Below, piece after piece: positions 35,536 through 45,394 of a stretch of DNA of 64,000 bases; the stretch's first letter is position 1; each line of letters begins with the position of its first letter. Where the stretch lies: the NCBI GenBank assembly GCA_947493695.1, contig CANLSF010000001.1, forward strand, positions 124,001 through 188,000, given 5' to 3'. The notes beneath the pieces were generated by a model. It did not search any database and was not told the DNA's origin. It saw nothing but the letters and a program-made list of their open reading frames with translations. Origin of the DNA: an uncultured Kiloniellaceae bacterium (lineage in GTDB: Bacteria; Pseudomonadota; Alphaproteobacteria; Kiloniellales; Kiloniellaceae). The position numbers were made by a program, and so were the translations under genes.

Positions 35536-37725
35536 TTACGACAGCACCTCTCCAAAAGGCAGAGCGCTGGGTGCCTTGCCTGTCAGGCTTCGCACGGCAT
35601 TCGCGACGGCTGCGCCTGTCATCGGGACGCCGATCTCACCGGCGCCGCTAGGATGCGCACCGGATTCCAGAATCTGCACTTCGATCTCAGGGATTTCGTC
35701 AATTCGAATTGGCTCGTAGTCATAGAAATTGTTCTGGTCGATCACACCCCCTGTGAAGGTCGTGCGCTCGCGCATCAAACTCGAAAGTCCAAAGAGTATC
35801 CCGCCTTCGACCTGCGCACGGGTATTCTGTGGGTGGATCGCGATACCGGGATCGACGGCAGCCCAAAAGCGGTGCACGTGGACCCGGCCGTCTTCGACAG
35901 ACACCTCCGCGACACCGGCTCCCATGGTCGCTTTGTAGCCGGCGAAGGAAAGACCGAGAGCGCGGCCTTCGGGTGCTATGGCTGTGGCGAAATTCGACAT
36001 CTCCACAACGGCGTTCAGAACCGCAAGACCGCGCGGACTCTCGCGCAGCAAGCGGCGTCGAAAGGCGACCGGGTCGCTGCCGGCGGCCCGTGCCAACTCA
36101 TCCAAAAAGCACTCGCGTGCGAAGCAGTTTGGGCCCCAGCCGATTCCACGCCAGGCCGCGACACGCGAACGACGCGGTGTCAGAATATGTTCCGCGCGAA
36201 AATCCGGGATCGCATAGTCCGTGCTTTCAGCGCCCTCCATGACCAGAAGGTCGCGCCGGACCTTCGGGTTCCAGCGCCTGGGAAAAGCAAATTCCATAAT
36301 GGATGGAGCGGCAACCCGGTGCCGCATCGCCGTGACATTACCAACCGCATCGAGAACAGCGTCCAAGCGGTGTGCTGTGGGGGGCCGCAGCCAGGCGTTT
36401 TTTACATCGTCCTCGCGCGTCCACATCAACTTCACCGGCCGTCCGGCATGACGCGAAAGCAATAGAGCGTCCCGCAGCAGGTCTCGTGCAAAGACAGTGC
36501 GCCGCCCGAAGCTGCCGCCCATCTGCGTCGCATGCATTCTAATGCGGTCCGGCGTCGTTCCGAGCACCCCGGCAGCAACGCCGATCGAGACGCTTTGACT
36601 TTGACTCCCAAGCCAGACGTCCGCACCGAGACCGTCATCATCGACTGAAGCAACAGCGTTCAGAGGTTCCATCTGGGCGTGATAGACATGGACTGTCTGG
36701 TATTGCGCCGTGTGGATTCGACCGCCTGCCGCAAGCGCCTTCGCCGCATCGCCGCGCTCTTCCCAGACGATGACGTCACCTTCGCCTGTTTTCGCGGCAC
36801 TGATCAGCTCCGACATCTCCAGGCTGCTGTCGGCATTGCGAAAACCTGAGGTCTCGGTCCACTCCACCTGCAAGAGGTCGCGTGCTGCAAGAGCGCTTTC
36901 CCAGGTCTCAGCCAAGACCGCGACACTGTTTCGTAGGGGAACGATGTCCGTCACGCCGGCAACCTGCCGCGATGCCTCGTTCGAAACCAGGCTCGGCGTT
37001 TCACCCTCGACCGGCGCGAGAAGCTGCGCGGCATACAACATGCCGGGCAAGCGCACATCTATTGAGTAGAGGGACTCTCCCCGCGTTTTGGCAGGAATGT
37101 CGAGCCGCTCTTTATCTGTTCCGATAACCCGCCAGTCTGTCCGCGGTTTCAACTCGAGTTCGCTCACCTGCTCAATCGCCGCCGAAGGGGCAGGAAGGCG
37201 AATGACTTCACCATAACCAAGCCGCTCTCCGTCCGCTTTGACGACATGACCTGCATCGGTCGATAGGCTTTCGGGCGCAACGTCCCAGTGCGCCGCCGCG
37301 GTCCGTATCAGCACCCGGCGCGCGTTCGCGCCTGCCAGTCGCAGCGCCGTAAAATACCCCTCGACCGAGGAACTGCCGGCGGAGAAGAGCATTCCACCAA
37401 AACTCGGATTACCGAAGATCCCGTCCGGGTCCGCACTGACCTGTTCGACCGAAACTCTACTCCAATCCGCATCAAGCTCTTCTGCAACGATCATCGGCAA
37501 GGATGTGTTGACGCCTTGTCCCATTTCAGCCGCGCCAAAGCGGATCAGAATCGAGCCATCTGTATGGATCACGACCCATCCATTAACGTCGGTTTCATCT
37601 GCCGGCTTTGCCTCGGCAGAGCCGCCGAACAGAGCGACGCCGCCGCTCGCGAGAAGGGCGAAACCCACGGTCCCGGTTCCCGCCAGAAAGGCACGGCGTG
37701 TTGGACTGATGTTTTGCGAATTCAT
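35536..37725 (-). CDS. molybdopterin-binding aldehyde/isoquinoline oxidoreductase large subunit
   Basis: A 729-residue protein of the xanthine dehydrogenase family, closest in type to IorB (isoquinoline 1-oxidoreductase beta). A twin-arginine signal (SPTRRAFLAGTGTVG) shows export of the folded enzyme. Cofactor blocks: EMGQGVNTSLPMIVAEEL, MGGSFGRR, and the catalytic Glu in GAGEIGVPMTG near the C-terminus. It hydroxylates a heteroaromatic or aldehyde substrate that cannot be read from sequence. The small Fe-S subunit gene precedes it by 2 bases; no FAD subunit or cytochrome gene follows. ATG 37725 is preferred over 37791 because the Tat signal begins there with AAGGAGG upstream. Confidence 0.9.
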   Translation of the reverse strand: MNSQNISPTRRAFLAGTGTVGFALLASGGVALFGGSAEAKPADETDVNGWVVIHTDGSILIRFGAAEMGQGVNTSLPMIVAEELDADWSRVSVEQVSADPDGIFGNPSFGGMLFSAGSSSVEGYFTALRLAGANARRVLIRTAAAHWDVAPESLSTDAGHVVKADGERLGYGEVIRLPAPSAAIEQVSELELKPRTDWRVIGTDKERLDIPAKTRGESLYSIDVRLPGMLYAAQLLAPVEGETPSLVSNEASRQVAGVTDIVPLRNSVAVLAETWESALAARDLLQVEWTETSGFRNADSSLEMSELISAAKTGEGDVIVWEERGDAAKALAAGGRIHTAQYQTVHVYHAQMEPLNAVASVDDDGLGADVWLGSQSQSVSIGVAAGVLGTTPDRIRMHATQMGGSFGRRTVFARDLLRDALLLSRHAGRPVKLMWTREDDVKNAWLRPPTAHRLDAVLDAVGNVTAMRHRVAAPSIMEFAFPRRWNPKVRRDLLVMEGAESTDYAIPDFRAEHILTPRRSRVAAWRGIGWGPNCFARECFLDELARAAGSDPVAFRRRLLRESPRGLAVLNAVVEMSNFATAIAPEGRALGLSFAGYKATMGAGVAEVSVEDGRVHVHRFWAAVDPGIAIHPQNTRAQVEGGILFGLSSLMRERTTFTGGVIDQNNFYDYEPIRIDEIPEIEVQILESGAHPSGAGEIGVPMTGAAVANAVRSLTGKAPSALPFGEVLS

Positions 37726-37727
37726 GA

Positions 37728-38180
37728 TCAAGCCTCCTTGACGGCGCGTTCGATGGCGCGGAGGATCCGCGGATAGGTTCCGCAGCGGCATAGGTTGGCG
37801 GACATCTCATCCAAGATGTCCTGACGGTTCGGTTCCGGGTTGCGCGCCAACAGCGACGCGGCCCGCATGATCTGACCGGACTGGCAATAGCCGCACTGGG
37901 GAACCTGCTCGGCCATCCAGGCCAGTTGCAGAGGATGATCTCCATTTTCAGACAGGCCCTCGATGGTTGTGATCCGGTGCCCGGCGGCGGCTTCGACGGA
38001 AAGCTGACAAGCGTACGCCGCCTCTCCATCGATATGAACCGTGCAGGCTCCGCACATTCCGGCACCGCAGCCAAACCGGGTGCCGGTCAGTCCCAAGTGT
38101 TCCCGCAACGCCCACAGCAGGGGCGTTTCAGCTGCGCATTCAACTTCGAAGGTCTCGTTGTTGACGCTGAGTTGAACCAT
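37728..38180 (-). CDS. (2Fe-2S)-binding oxidoreductase small subunit
   Basis: A 150-residue protein with a plant-ferredoxin-type cluster (FGCGAGMCGACTVHIDG ... ACQLS) and a second, helical cluster domain (PQCGYCQSGQIM ... NLCRCGTYPRI), as in IorA and other molybdenum-hydroxylase small subunits. It passes electrons from the large subunit. No Tat signal of its own, so it is presumably carried by the large subunit. It is immediately upstream of the large subunit gene. ATG 38180 has AAAGGA upstream; the track frame is open to 38222. Confidence 0.9.
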   Translation of the reverse strand: MVQLSVNNETFEVECAAETPLLWALREHLGLTGTRFGCGAGMCGACTVHIDGEAAYACQLSVEAAAGHRITTIEGLSENGDHPLQLAWMAEQVPQCGYCQSGQIMRAASLLARNPEPNRQDILDEMSANLCRCGTYPRILRAIERAVKEA

Positions 38181-38313
38181 GTCGTCGTCCTTTCCGATTG
38201 TGAAGGTGCCGCTGTTCCGCACCTCTCACCCTGTCTCTCCGGATTAGATGACACCTGCCAACTCTTTCGATAAGAGTTACATTCCTAATCAGTCTGTGAA
38301 GGAAAACTTAATA

Positions 38314-39240
38314 ATGCGCCAAGCCAAGCTCGCTGACCTGGAGGCTTTCGCCGCGGTTGCGCGGGCACGGAACTTCCGCCGCGCGGCCACAGAGCGCGGC
38401 GTGTCCGCTTCGGCCTTAAGTCAGACAATTCGGAATTTGGAGGAACGGCTTGGCACACGTTTGCTGAACCGCACCACGCGCAGCGTCGCGCTCACGCCGG
38501 CTGGCGAGACGCTTTTCCATCGGCTCGAACCTGCATTTGCCGATATCGGTGACGCACTGGACGAGGTCCAGAGCCTTAACGGCGAACCGACGGGACAGGT
38601 ACGGATCAACGCCCCGGCACCAGCCATCGAGGCCATCTTCGCGCCGATCATGTCGGAGTTCCTTCACCGTCACCCATGCATTTCGCTCGAGCTCATTGCC
38701 GACGCCAGCTATGTCGACATCGTCGCCGAAGGGTTTGACGCCGGTGTCCGTTTCGGACAGGAAGTCGCGCAGGACATGATTGCCACCCTGATCGGCCCTC
38801 CCCTCGAATACGTGGTCGTGGGCGCGCCGGCTTATTTCGCGGCCCATGGCATTCCCAAACATCCCAGGGAGTTGCGAAACCAGGATTGCATTCGCCAACG
38901 ATTTCCAGGCGGCGCCATCTTCAAATGGCATTTTTCGCAGGATGGGGAAGAAATCAGTTTCGCGCCCGAAGGGCGGCTAACGGTGAATGACGCACACCAT
39001 GCAATCCGCGCGGCGCGAGAGAATGCCGGTGTCGCAAGGGCTCCCCTTCAATATGTCGAATCGGACCTTGAGGCCGGGCGCTTAAGAAGGGTGCTTGCCG
39101 CCTGGTCCCCTCCGCTTCCGGGCTGGTACCTGTACTACCCAAGTCGACGCCAGACGCCACCGGCGTTCAAGGCGCTGTTAGAGTTTCTCAAGGAGCGTTC
39201 CCGGCGGGATGCTGCCAGCCAACGTGCGACGGAATCCTAA
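38314..39240 (+). CDS. LysR family transcriptional regulator
   Basis: A 308-residue LysR protein (helix-turn-helix [20 protein letters not shown], then [18 protein letters not shown]) with an effector domain of the PerR/AaeR type ([20 protein letters not shown]). It starts at ATG 38314, preceded by AAGGA; the frame is open to 38248. It is divergent from the two-subunit molybdenum hydroxylase, the usual layout for control of that operon. Confidence 0.87.
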   Translation: MRQAKLADLEAFAAVARARNFRRAATERGVSASALSQTIRNLEERLGTRLLNRTTRSVALTPAGETLFHRLEPAFADIGDALDEVQSLNGEPTGQVRINAPAPAIEAIFAPIMSEFLHRHPCISLELIADASYVDIVAEGFDAGVRFGQEVAQDMIATLIGPPLEYVVVGAPAYFAAHGIPKHPRELRNQDCIRQRFPGGAIFKWHFSQDGEEISFAPEGRLTVNDAHHAIRAARENAGVARAPLQYVESDLEAGRLRRVLAAWSPPLPGWYLYYPSRRQTPPAFKALLEFLKERSRRDAASQRATES

Positions 39241-39245
39241 GCGGC

Positions 39246-42200
39246 TCACGAGAGCTGAGTCTGCTCCGTCTTGCCCTCACCTTTGCGCATCTCCAACTTC
39301 CGCGCCAACACGTAGAAAACAGGCGTCAGGATGATGCCGAAGAAGGTCACGCCGAGCATGCCGGAGAAGACCGCGATGCCGATGGACTGACGCATTTCCG
39401 AACCCGCACCGCTGGAAAGCACCAGAGGCACGACGCCCATGATAAAGGCGAAGGAGGTCATCAGGATCGGGCGCAGACGCAGTCGGCTGGCTTCGATCGC
39501 CGCCTCAATCAGGCTCCGGCCCTCACGCTCAAGCTCACGTGCGAACTCGACGATCAGGATCGCGTTCTTTGACGCGAGCCCCGCCAGCACGAAGAGGCTG
39601 ATCTGGGTGAAGATGTTGTTGTCACCTCCGGTCAGATAGACACCGATCAAGGCCGAGAGCATCGACATGGGCACGATCAGGATCACCGCGAGGGGCAAAG
39701 CCAGGCTCTCGTACTGCGCGGCGAGCACCAGGAACACCAGCAGGATACAGAGCGGGAAGATAAAGATCGCCGTATTACCGGCCAGGATCTGCTGATAGGT
39801 CAGTTCGGTCCACTGAAAGTCCATGCCCGGCGGCAGGGTTTCTTCCAGAATTCTGGTCATGGCCGCCTGGGCCTCACCACTCGAATAGCCCGGTGCCGCA
39901 TTGCCGTTCAGATCGGCGGAGCGGAAGGCGTTGTAGCGCATGGTGGTATCCGGACCAAAGGTCTCCGATACCGTCACAACCGAACCCAGAGGCACCATCT
40001 GTCCCGCGGCGTTGCGGGTCTGCAGCTGTGCGATGCTTTCCGGTGTCGAACGGAAGGGTTTATCCGCCTGGGCGATGACCTGATAGGTGCGGCCAAAGCG
40101 ATTGAAGTCATTCACGTAGAGTGAGCCGAGATAGATCTGCATGGTGCGGAAAATCTCGTCCACCGGAATGCCCAGGCGCTCGGCCTTGGTCCGGTCCACA
40201 TCGGCAAAGAGCTGCGGCATATTGATGTTGTAACTGGAGAAGACACCGGTCAGCTCGGGCGCGCCCCAGGCCTTGCCCTGCACCTGCTTCATGACATCGT
40301 CCAGTGCCCGGTAACCCTGATCGCTGCGATCCTGGACCTGCAGCTTAAAGCCACCGATTGTGCCCAGGCCCTGTACCGGCGGCGGCGGGAAAATCGCAAC
40401 GAAAGCATCTTCGACGCCGGCGAACTTCTGTTGCAGGCTTTGCGCGATGGCCCCGCCCGAAAGCGAGGGATCCTTCCGTTCATCAAAGTCATCCAGCGTC
40501 ACAAAAACGATACCTGCGCTGGAGCTGTTGACGAAACCGTTGATCGAGAGTCCCGGAAAGGCCACGGCACTGGTCACGCCCGGTTCCGCGAGGGCCACGT
40601 CGGACATGGCCCGCATGACCTCTTCAGTCCGTTCCAGCGTTGCACCCTGCGGCAGCTGCGCAAAGCCCACGAGGTACTGCTTGTCCTGGAGCGGAATAAA
40701 GCCCGGTGGCACCATCTGAAAGCCCTGATAGGTCGCGCCAAGCAACAGCGCGTAGAGCGTCATCATAATCCCCTTGCGTCCGACGAAGACGCCCACGCCC
40801 TTGGCATAGACCGATGTCGCACGCCCGAAGAAACGATTGAAGAGCCGGAAGAACCAGCCGAAGACGAAATCCATCGCCCGGGTCAGAATATCTTTCGGTG
40901 CATCTTTGCCCTTCAGCAAAATGGCGGAAAGTGCCGGGCTCAGAGTGAGCGAGTTGATGGTCGAGATGATGGTGGCAATGGCGATGGTCAGGGCGAACTG
41001 CTTATAGAACTGGCCCGTCAATCCGCTGACGAAGGCGATCGGCACGAAGACGCCCGTGATAACCAGCGAGGTGGCGATGATCGGCCCCGTCACCTCTTTC
41101 ATGGCGGCGATGGTAGCTTCGCGCGGCTTCAAACCTTCGGCGATGTTGCGCTCGACATTCTCCACCACGACGATGGCGTCATCGACCACAATACCGATGG
41201 CCAGAATTAGGCCGAAGAGCGAGAGCACATTGATCGAAAAGCCAAAGGCGAGCATCAGCCCAAAGGTGCCGACGATCGAAACCGGCACAGCCAGCAAAGG
41301 AATGATCGACGCCCGCCAGGTCTGCAGGAACACAATGACCACCACCACGACCAGCGCCAAAGCTTCCAGCAATGTCATAATCACAGACTCGATGGACTTC
41401 TGCACAAAGACCGTCGGATCATAAACGATGCTGTAGTCGACGCCTTCCGGGAAGGACTCGGCAAGCTCCGCCATGGTCGCCCGTACACCGCTGGAGATAT
41501 CCAGAGCATTGGCGCCCGGCGAGGCAAAGATCGGAATGGCGACGGCGGGTTTGTTGTCCAGCAGCGAGCGCAGGGAATACTGCTGAGAATCCATCTCCAG
41601 TCGCGCGATATCGCTAAGTCGCACAATCGTGCCATCCTCGTCGCGCTTCACGATGATCCGGGCAAACTCCTCGACAGACTGCAGGCGTCCCTTGACGTTG
41701 ATCGGCAACTGGACCTGGATTCCATTGTCGTAGGGCGGTCCGCCAATCTGACCGGCAGCGACCTGAACGTTCTGACGGCGAATCTGATCCAGGACTTCCG
41801 AGGCGGTCATGTTGCGTTCCGCGATCTGGTCCGGGTTCAGCCAGATCCGCATGGCGTAGTCGCCTGAACCGAACAGCCGAACCTGCCCCACACCCTTAAC
41901 CCGCGCCAGGGCATCCTTGACGTTCAGAGTTCCGTAGTTGCGCAGATAGAGCATGTCATAGCGCTCGTTCGGCGAACGCAGATGCACCACCATGGTCAGA
42001 TCAGGCGAGCTTTTGATCACCGTGACGCCGAGCTGGCGCACGACTTCGGGCAGACGCGGCAGGGCCTGGGACACCCGGTTTTGAATTTTCTGCTGCGCCA
42101 GATCCGGATCGGTTCCGATTTCAAAGGTAATGGTCAGCGAGAGATTGCCATCGGTCGTCGCCAGGGAACTCATATAGAGCATACCCTCGATCCCGTTGAT

Positions 42201-42410
42201 CTGCTCTTCCAGCGGGGTCGCAACGGTCTCGGCGATCACCGAGGGGTTGGCGCCCGGGAACTGCGCCTGCACCACCACCGACGGCGGGGCGACCTCGGGA
42301 TACTCCGAGATCGGCAGGTTCAACATCGCGATCAGGCCGCCGATCAGGATAAGGATCGACACCACGCCGGCGAAGATCGGCCGGTCGATGAAAAAACGTG
42401 GGAAATTCAT
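39246..42410 (-). CDS. RND efflux pump permease (HAE1/AcrB type)
   Basis: A 1054-residue inner-membrane pump of the AcrB/MexB/OqxB type. It starts MNFPRFFIDRPIFAGVVSIL, with twelve hydrophobic segments and two periplasmic loops. Charged residues for proton relay lie in FGLILAIGIVVDDAIVVVEN (Asp-Asp in TM4). AGGAGA precedes ATG 42410; the frame runs to 42461. It acts with the adaptor upstream. No outer-membrane factor gene is present, so the pump probably uses a TolC-like protein encoded elsewhere. It is probably drug or toxic-compound efflux, controlled by the TetR gene of the same cluster. Confidence 0.92.
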   Translation of the reverse strand: MNFPRFFIDRPIFAGVVSILILIGGLIAMLNLPISEYPEVAPPSVVVQAQFPGANPSVIAETVATPLEEQINGIEGMLYMSSLATTDGNLSLTITFEIGTDPDLAQQKIQNRVSQALPRLPEVVRQLGVTVIKSSPDLTMVVHLRSPNERYDMLYLRNYGTLNVKDALARVKGVGQVRLFGSGDYAMRIWLNPDQIAERNMTASEVLDQIRRQNVQVAAGQIGGPPYDNGIQVQLPINVKGRLQSVEEFARIIVKRDEDGTIVRLSDIARLEMDSQQYSLRSLLDNKPAVAIPIFASPGANALDISSGVRATMAELAESFPEGVDYSIVYDPTVFVQKSIESVIMTLLEALALVVVVVIVFLQTWRASIIPLLAVPVSIVGTFGLMLAFGFSINVLSLFGLILAIGIVVDDAIVVVENVERNIAEGLKPREATIAAMKEVTGPIIATSLVITGVFVPIAFVSGLTGQFYKQFALTIAIATIISTINSLTLSPALSAILLKGKDAPKDILTRAMDFVFGWFFRLFNRFFGRATSVYAKGVGVFVGRKGIMMTLYALLLGATYQGFQMVPPGFIPLQDKQYLVGFAQLPQGATLERTEEVMRAMSDVALAEPGVTSAVAFPGLSINGFVNSSSAGIVFVTLDDFDERKDPSLSGGAIAQSLQQKFAGVEDAFVAIFPPPPVQGLGTIGGFKLQVQDRSDQGYRALDDVMKQVQGKAWGAPELTGVFSSYNINMPQLFADVDRTKAERLGIPVDEIFRTMQIYLGSLYVNDFNRFGRTYQVIAQADKPFRSTPESIAQLQTRNAAGQMVPLGSVVTVSETFGPDTTMRYNAFRSADLNGNAAPGYSSGEAQAAMTRILEETLPPGMDFQWTELTYQQILAGNTAIFIFPLCILLVFLVLAAQYESLALPLAVILIVPMSMLSALIGVYLTGGDNNIFTQISLFVLAGLASKNAILIVEFARELEREGRSLIEAAIEASRLRLRPILMTSFAFIMGVVPLVLSSGAGSEMRQSIGIAVFSGMLGVTFFGIILTPVFYVLARKLEMRKGEGKTEQTQLS

Positions 42411-42654
42411 GGGAACGATCTCTCCTGGGATCCGCGCTTTGGTACTTTGCCGGGATCCCATGGCAGTCAGATACTGCGTCGGGCGGCAGATAAAGACTCA
42501 TGTGCTCGAAGCATACGAGCGGCTCGTGAACTGTTTAAATGCAAAAGGCGCAAATCCGGGCGCTCCGCCGAAGCAGTAAAAGCGTCCGAATTTTGCGCTC
42601 TTTACGTCCTGATGGGATTAAACCCAATCAGATTATTGCAGGTCGGGGCACACA

Positions 42655-43881
42655 CTAGTTTGAGGGATCAGCCTTCACGGACTCGCTGGTTTCCGAGAGC
42701 TGGGTCGAATCTGCTGTTTCAGGCAGGATCGGCGTAACGGGAACGCCCGGACGCACCTTCATAAGACCGCCCAGGATCACCTGGTCACCTGTTTCCAGCC
42801 CCCGGGTGATCACCCGCTTGCCATCGACCGTCGCGCCCAGCGCAACTTCGCGATATGCGACCGTGCCGTCTTCACCGATCAGATAAACGAACTTGCGGTC
42901 CTGGTCAGTGCCGATATCGCCTGGATTCAGCAGCACCAGCTCCTCAACCTTGGAGCCGCCGAGACGGACCTCGGCAAACATACCCGGCAGCAGACTGCCG
43001 TCATCGTTTGAGAAGATGGCCCGCGCACGGATTGTGCCTGTGGCCGGGTCAATCTGATTGTCGAAGCTTTGGATATGACCACGGTAGGTGCGCAGCTCAC
43101 CGGCGTCGATCATCAACTCGACGGGGAGCTTGCTGACCGCACCGCCATCTTTTGCCAACTCATGCACGTAGCGCAGATAGCTGCGTTCATCGACATCAAA
43201 GTCGGCATAGATTTCATCGGTCGAAACGATCGACGTCAGGACAGGTGCATTGGAACCGGCCTCGACCAGGTTGCCGGCGGTAATCTCTGCCCGGCTTAAG
43301 CGTCCGCTGATGGGAGCCTTTACATAGGCGTAGTTCAGATCGATCTCGGCCTGAACCAACTTGGCCTTTGCACTGTTGACCCGGCTGACCGCGACCGTGT
43401 GGTCGCTGACCCGCTGATCCCGAACAGACTTGGAGACATGGCCCTGTTTCACCAGCCGTTCCGCACGGACGCGCTGCTTCTTGGCAAGCCGCAGCGTGTG
43501 ACCGGCCGCGTTGAGATCAGCCTTGGCCTCTTCGACCGCCGCCTCGTAAGGGCGCGGATCGATGACCACAAGAATATCGCCCTTGGTGACGGTCTGACCG
43601 TCTTCAAAGCGGATTTCCTGGATCGTGCCACTGACCTGCGGGCGCAATTCGACCTGATCGATCGCCGAAAGCCGCCCGGAGAATTCGCTCCAGAGTCTGA
43701 CCGACTTCGTCTCGACGGAAGAGACCTTTACAGGCATGGCCTGAGGCGCGGTCTGCGCAACTGCGGGCGCCGCACCGATAGACTCGATCAGGTAAGGCTT
43801 CAGGAGATAACCGCCTGCTGCGACGGCCCCGATCAGGGTGACGGCGATCGTAGCCGTTTTGAGTTTAGACCCAGCGCTCAT
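42655..43881 (-). CDS. RND efflux periplasmic adaptor subunit
   Basis: A 408-residue membrane-fusion protein of the AcrA/MexA type. One N-terminal transmembrane segment (TATIAVTLIGAVAAGGYLL), no lipobox. Barrel-sandwich halves are GTIQEIRFEDGQTVTKGDIL and YVKAPISGRLSRAEITAGN, with the helical hairpin between; the beta-barrel and membrane-proximal domains follow. It bridges pump and outer-membrane channel. AAGGAAG lies before the ATG. The 244-base gap to the permease gene contains an inverted repeat (TGGGATCC / GGATCCCA, 42426-42460) whose role is unclear. Confidence 0.92.
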   Translation of the reverse strand: MSAGSKLKTATIAVTLIGAVAAGGYLLKPYLIESIGAAPAVAQTAPQAMPVKVSSVETKSVRLWSEFSGRLSAIDQVELRPQVSGTIQEIRFEDGQTVTKGDILVVIDPRPYEAAVEEAKADLNAAGHTLRLAKKQRVRAERLVKQGHVSKSVRDQRVSDHTVAVSRVNSAKAKLVQAEIDLNYAYVKAPISGRLSRAEITAGNLVEAGSNAPVLTSIVSTDEIYADFDVDERSYLRYVHELAKDGGAVSKLPVELMIDAGELRTYRGHIQSFDNQIDPATGTIRARAIFSNDDGSLLPGMFAEVRLGGSKVEELVLLNPGDIGTDQDRKFVYLIGEDGTVAYREVALGATVDGKRVITRGLETGDQVILGGLMKVRPGVPVTPILPETADSTQLSETSESVKADPSN

Positions 43882-43915
43882 CTCACACTTCCTTTCGGGG
43901 AGTCCCGATCAGTAC

Positions 43916-43960
43916 ACTGATCAGTTTAGTTTCTAGCACTAGAGGTAGAAACCGATCGGT
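43916..43960. promoter_or_regulatory. two palindromic operator candidates before the RND adaptor
   Basis: ACTGATCAGT (43916-43925) and ACCGATCGGT (43951-43960) are perfect 10-base palindromes in the gap between the TetR stop and the adaptor start. The second has the same core as the site upstream of TetR (44783-44796), so TetR probably represses the pump genes here. Confidence 0.6.
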
Positions 43961-44038
43961 ATGTTGTCAATGGAAAGGCGCATTTTTTTTCGGGGACTAG
44001 CTATGCGTTTAATGCATTTGAATGCCGAAAGCGCAGTT

Positions 44039-44698
44039 TCACGCGGCATCCGCCGGAGAAGACACAGGAACTTCAGAGCCTTCGGTCCGGTAAGCCTCCT
44101 TCAGATCAAGCAAGCGGTACAGGCCTTCACGAAGATCCGCCCGCACGGCATTCAGAGAATTCATAAGACGGCCATAGACCAGCAGCCCCTGAACAAAGTG
44201 GTGCAGGAATCTGGCAACCTGATCGATATCCGGATTGCCCTTCAGGGCGCCTTCTGCCTTGAGATTACGCACCAGCGCGACCGAGTAGCGCTGCATGTGG
44301 TCTTCCATCTCCCGGGCCGCCAGACGAATCTTTTCCTCATCAATTCCGGCCTGCCCGCCGGAGGTAAAGAAAGGACAACCCGCCACCTCCATGTCTTTGG
44401 AGGAACATTCATTTATCTGCTTGTGGATGATCAGCTGAATGAGGTTCTCGAGCTGCTCCAGGGGGGTAAAGGACGGAGAATAGATCGCATCCAGATCCCG
44501 CTTCATGGACTCCCAATAATGCCGGGATGCCGCAATATAGAGATCAGCCTTGCTCTCGAAATGATGGTAAAAGGCCCCTTTGGTCACACCGGCCTGTTTA
44601 CAGATTTCATTGACGCCCACGCTGCTGTAGTTGCTTTGCCAGATCAGGCCCGTCGCCGTTTCGAGCAGTTTATCTCTTGTCTCAGCAGCATTTCTCAT
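44039..44698 (-). CDS. TetR/AcrR family regulator of the RND pump
   Basis: A 219-residue TetR repressor with a helix-turn-helix YSSVGVNEICKQAGVTKGAF followed by YHHFESKADLY. The ligand domain (ECSSKDMEVAGCPFFTSGGQ) resembles the NemR/AcrR-like group. It is upstream of, and on the same strand as, the adaptor and permease, with palindromic sites before itself and before the adaptor, so it likely represses both. ATG has GAGG before it. Confidence 0.88.
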   Translation of the reverse strand: MRNAAETRDKLLETATGLIWQSNYSSVGVNEICKQAGVTKGAFYHHFESKADLYIAASRHYWESMKRDLDAIYSPSFTPLEQLENLIQLIIHKQINECSSKDMEVAGCPFFTSGGQAGIDEEKIRLAAREMEDHMQRYSVALVRNLKAEGALKGNPDIDQVARFLHHFVQGLLVYGRLMNSLNAVRADLREGLYRLLDLKEAYRTEGSEVPVSSPADAA

Positions 44699-44782
44699 CT
44701 CATCAGCCTCGTCAGAACCGAACCATCACCGGCCACCAGGAGCGAGAGCCGATGCAGGACTAAGTCCTGTTAAAGAGATAGC

Positions 44783-44796
44783 ATACCGATCGGTAT
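44783..44796. promoter_or_regulatory. TetR operator ATACCGATCGGTAT
   Basis: A perfect 14-base palindrome 85 bases upstream of the TetR start codon. It shares the ACCGATCGGT core with the site at 43951-43960 and with the site before the TetR at 18674. It is the most likely operator for autoregulation. Confidence 0.65.
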
Positions 44797-45330
44797 CTTC
44801 AAGCCTTTCCCGGGAAAGTATTGGAATTTCGTAAGTAGGCTCGTTGCGGCGGGTGGTCAGTTTTCAGCGATCAGCCGAGCGCCCACAAGTCCGAAGACCA
44901 AGCCTGCCCGACGAGCAAACCAGCGATTGGCACAGAGATAGACATCTCGCGCTGTCAGCGACGGGAGGGTCGCGGCAGCAAGACCATATCACCCGATTTC
45001 AATCACTGGAATCAGATCCAGCGGAAAACGAGAGAAGCAGAGAGGTTCTTAACCATATGAATTCAAATGGATTATCGTTAATTTCTGCCCTAATAGCTTT
45101 CAGTCACCGAAAGGAGTCGGTTTTCCTTACAGGTAATGCTGCAGCGCAAACATCAGGCTTCCCAACACACAATATAGTTAATCCGCAATCCCTTATGGCG
45201 TGTAACTTTATCGCACACACCCATTTAAAGTGGTTTTCGTCGGAAAGTCTTACAGAACAGCGGAAGATTCGTATGCACGCCCCTAGTGGGCAACCAGCAA
45301 TTCACTGATTTTTAACGATTTTTTGAAAAC
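44797..45330. other. intergenic region without a confident gene
   Basis: About 530 bases between the RND locus and the PEP-CTERM gene. A 154-residue plus-strand frame (44844-45308) exists but has no start signal and no protein-like composition. The DNA becomes A+T-rich after about 45050. It may hold upstream activator sites for the sigma-54 promoter, but I could not identify a clear dyad. Confidence 0.4.
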
Positions 45331-45344
45331 GGCACGCGAATTGC
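45331..45344 (+). promoter_or_regulatory. sigma-54 (RpoN) promoter
   Basis: CGGCACGCGAATTGCT fits the sigma-54 consensus TGGCACG-N4-TTGCW with one mismatch: GG and GC are separated by exactly 10 bases. It lies about 50 bases before the start codon of the PEP-CTERM gene. PEP-CTERM systems are known to be controlled by the PrsK/PrsR pair, where PrsR is a sigma-54 activator, so this placement is meaningful. Confidence 0.7.
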
Positions 45345-45394
45345 TCTTTATGTCCCATCGGCACTTTAGGAATGCAGATAAAAGGGACGACATC

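Noticed and set aside
44844..45308. 154-codon plus-strand frame between the RND locus and the PEP-CTERM gene
   Set aside because: No start signal, no domain, and composition changes along its length with the A+T content; it looks like chance.
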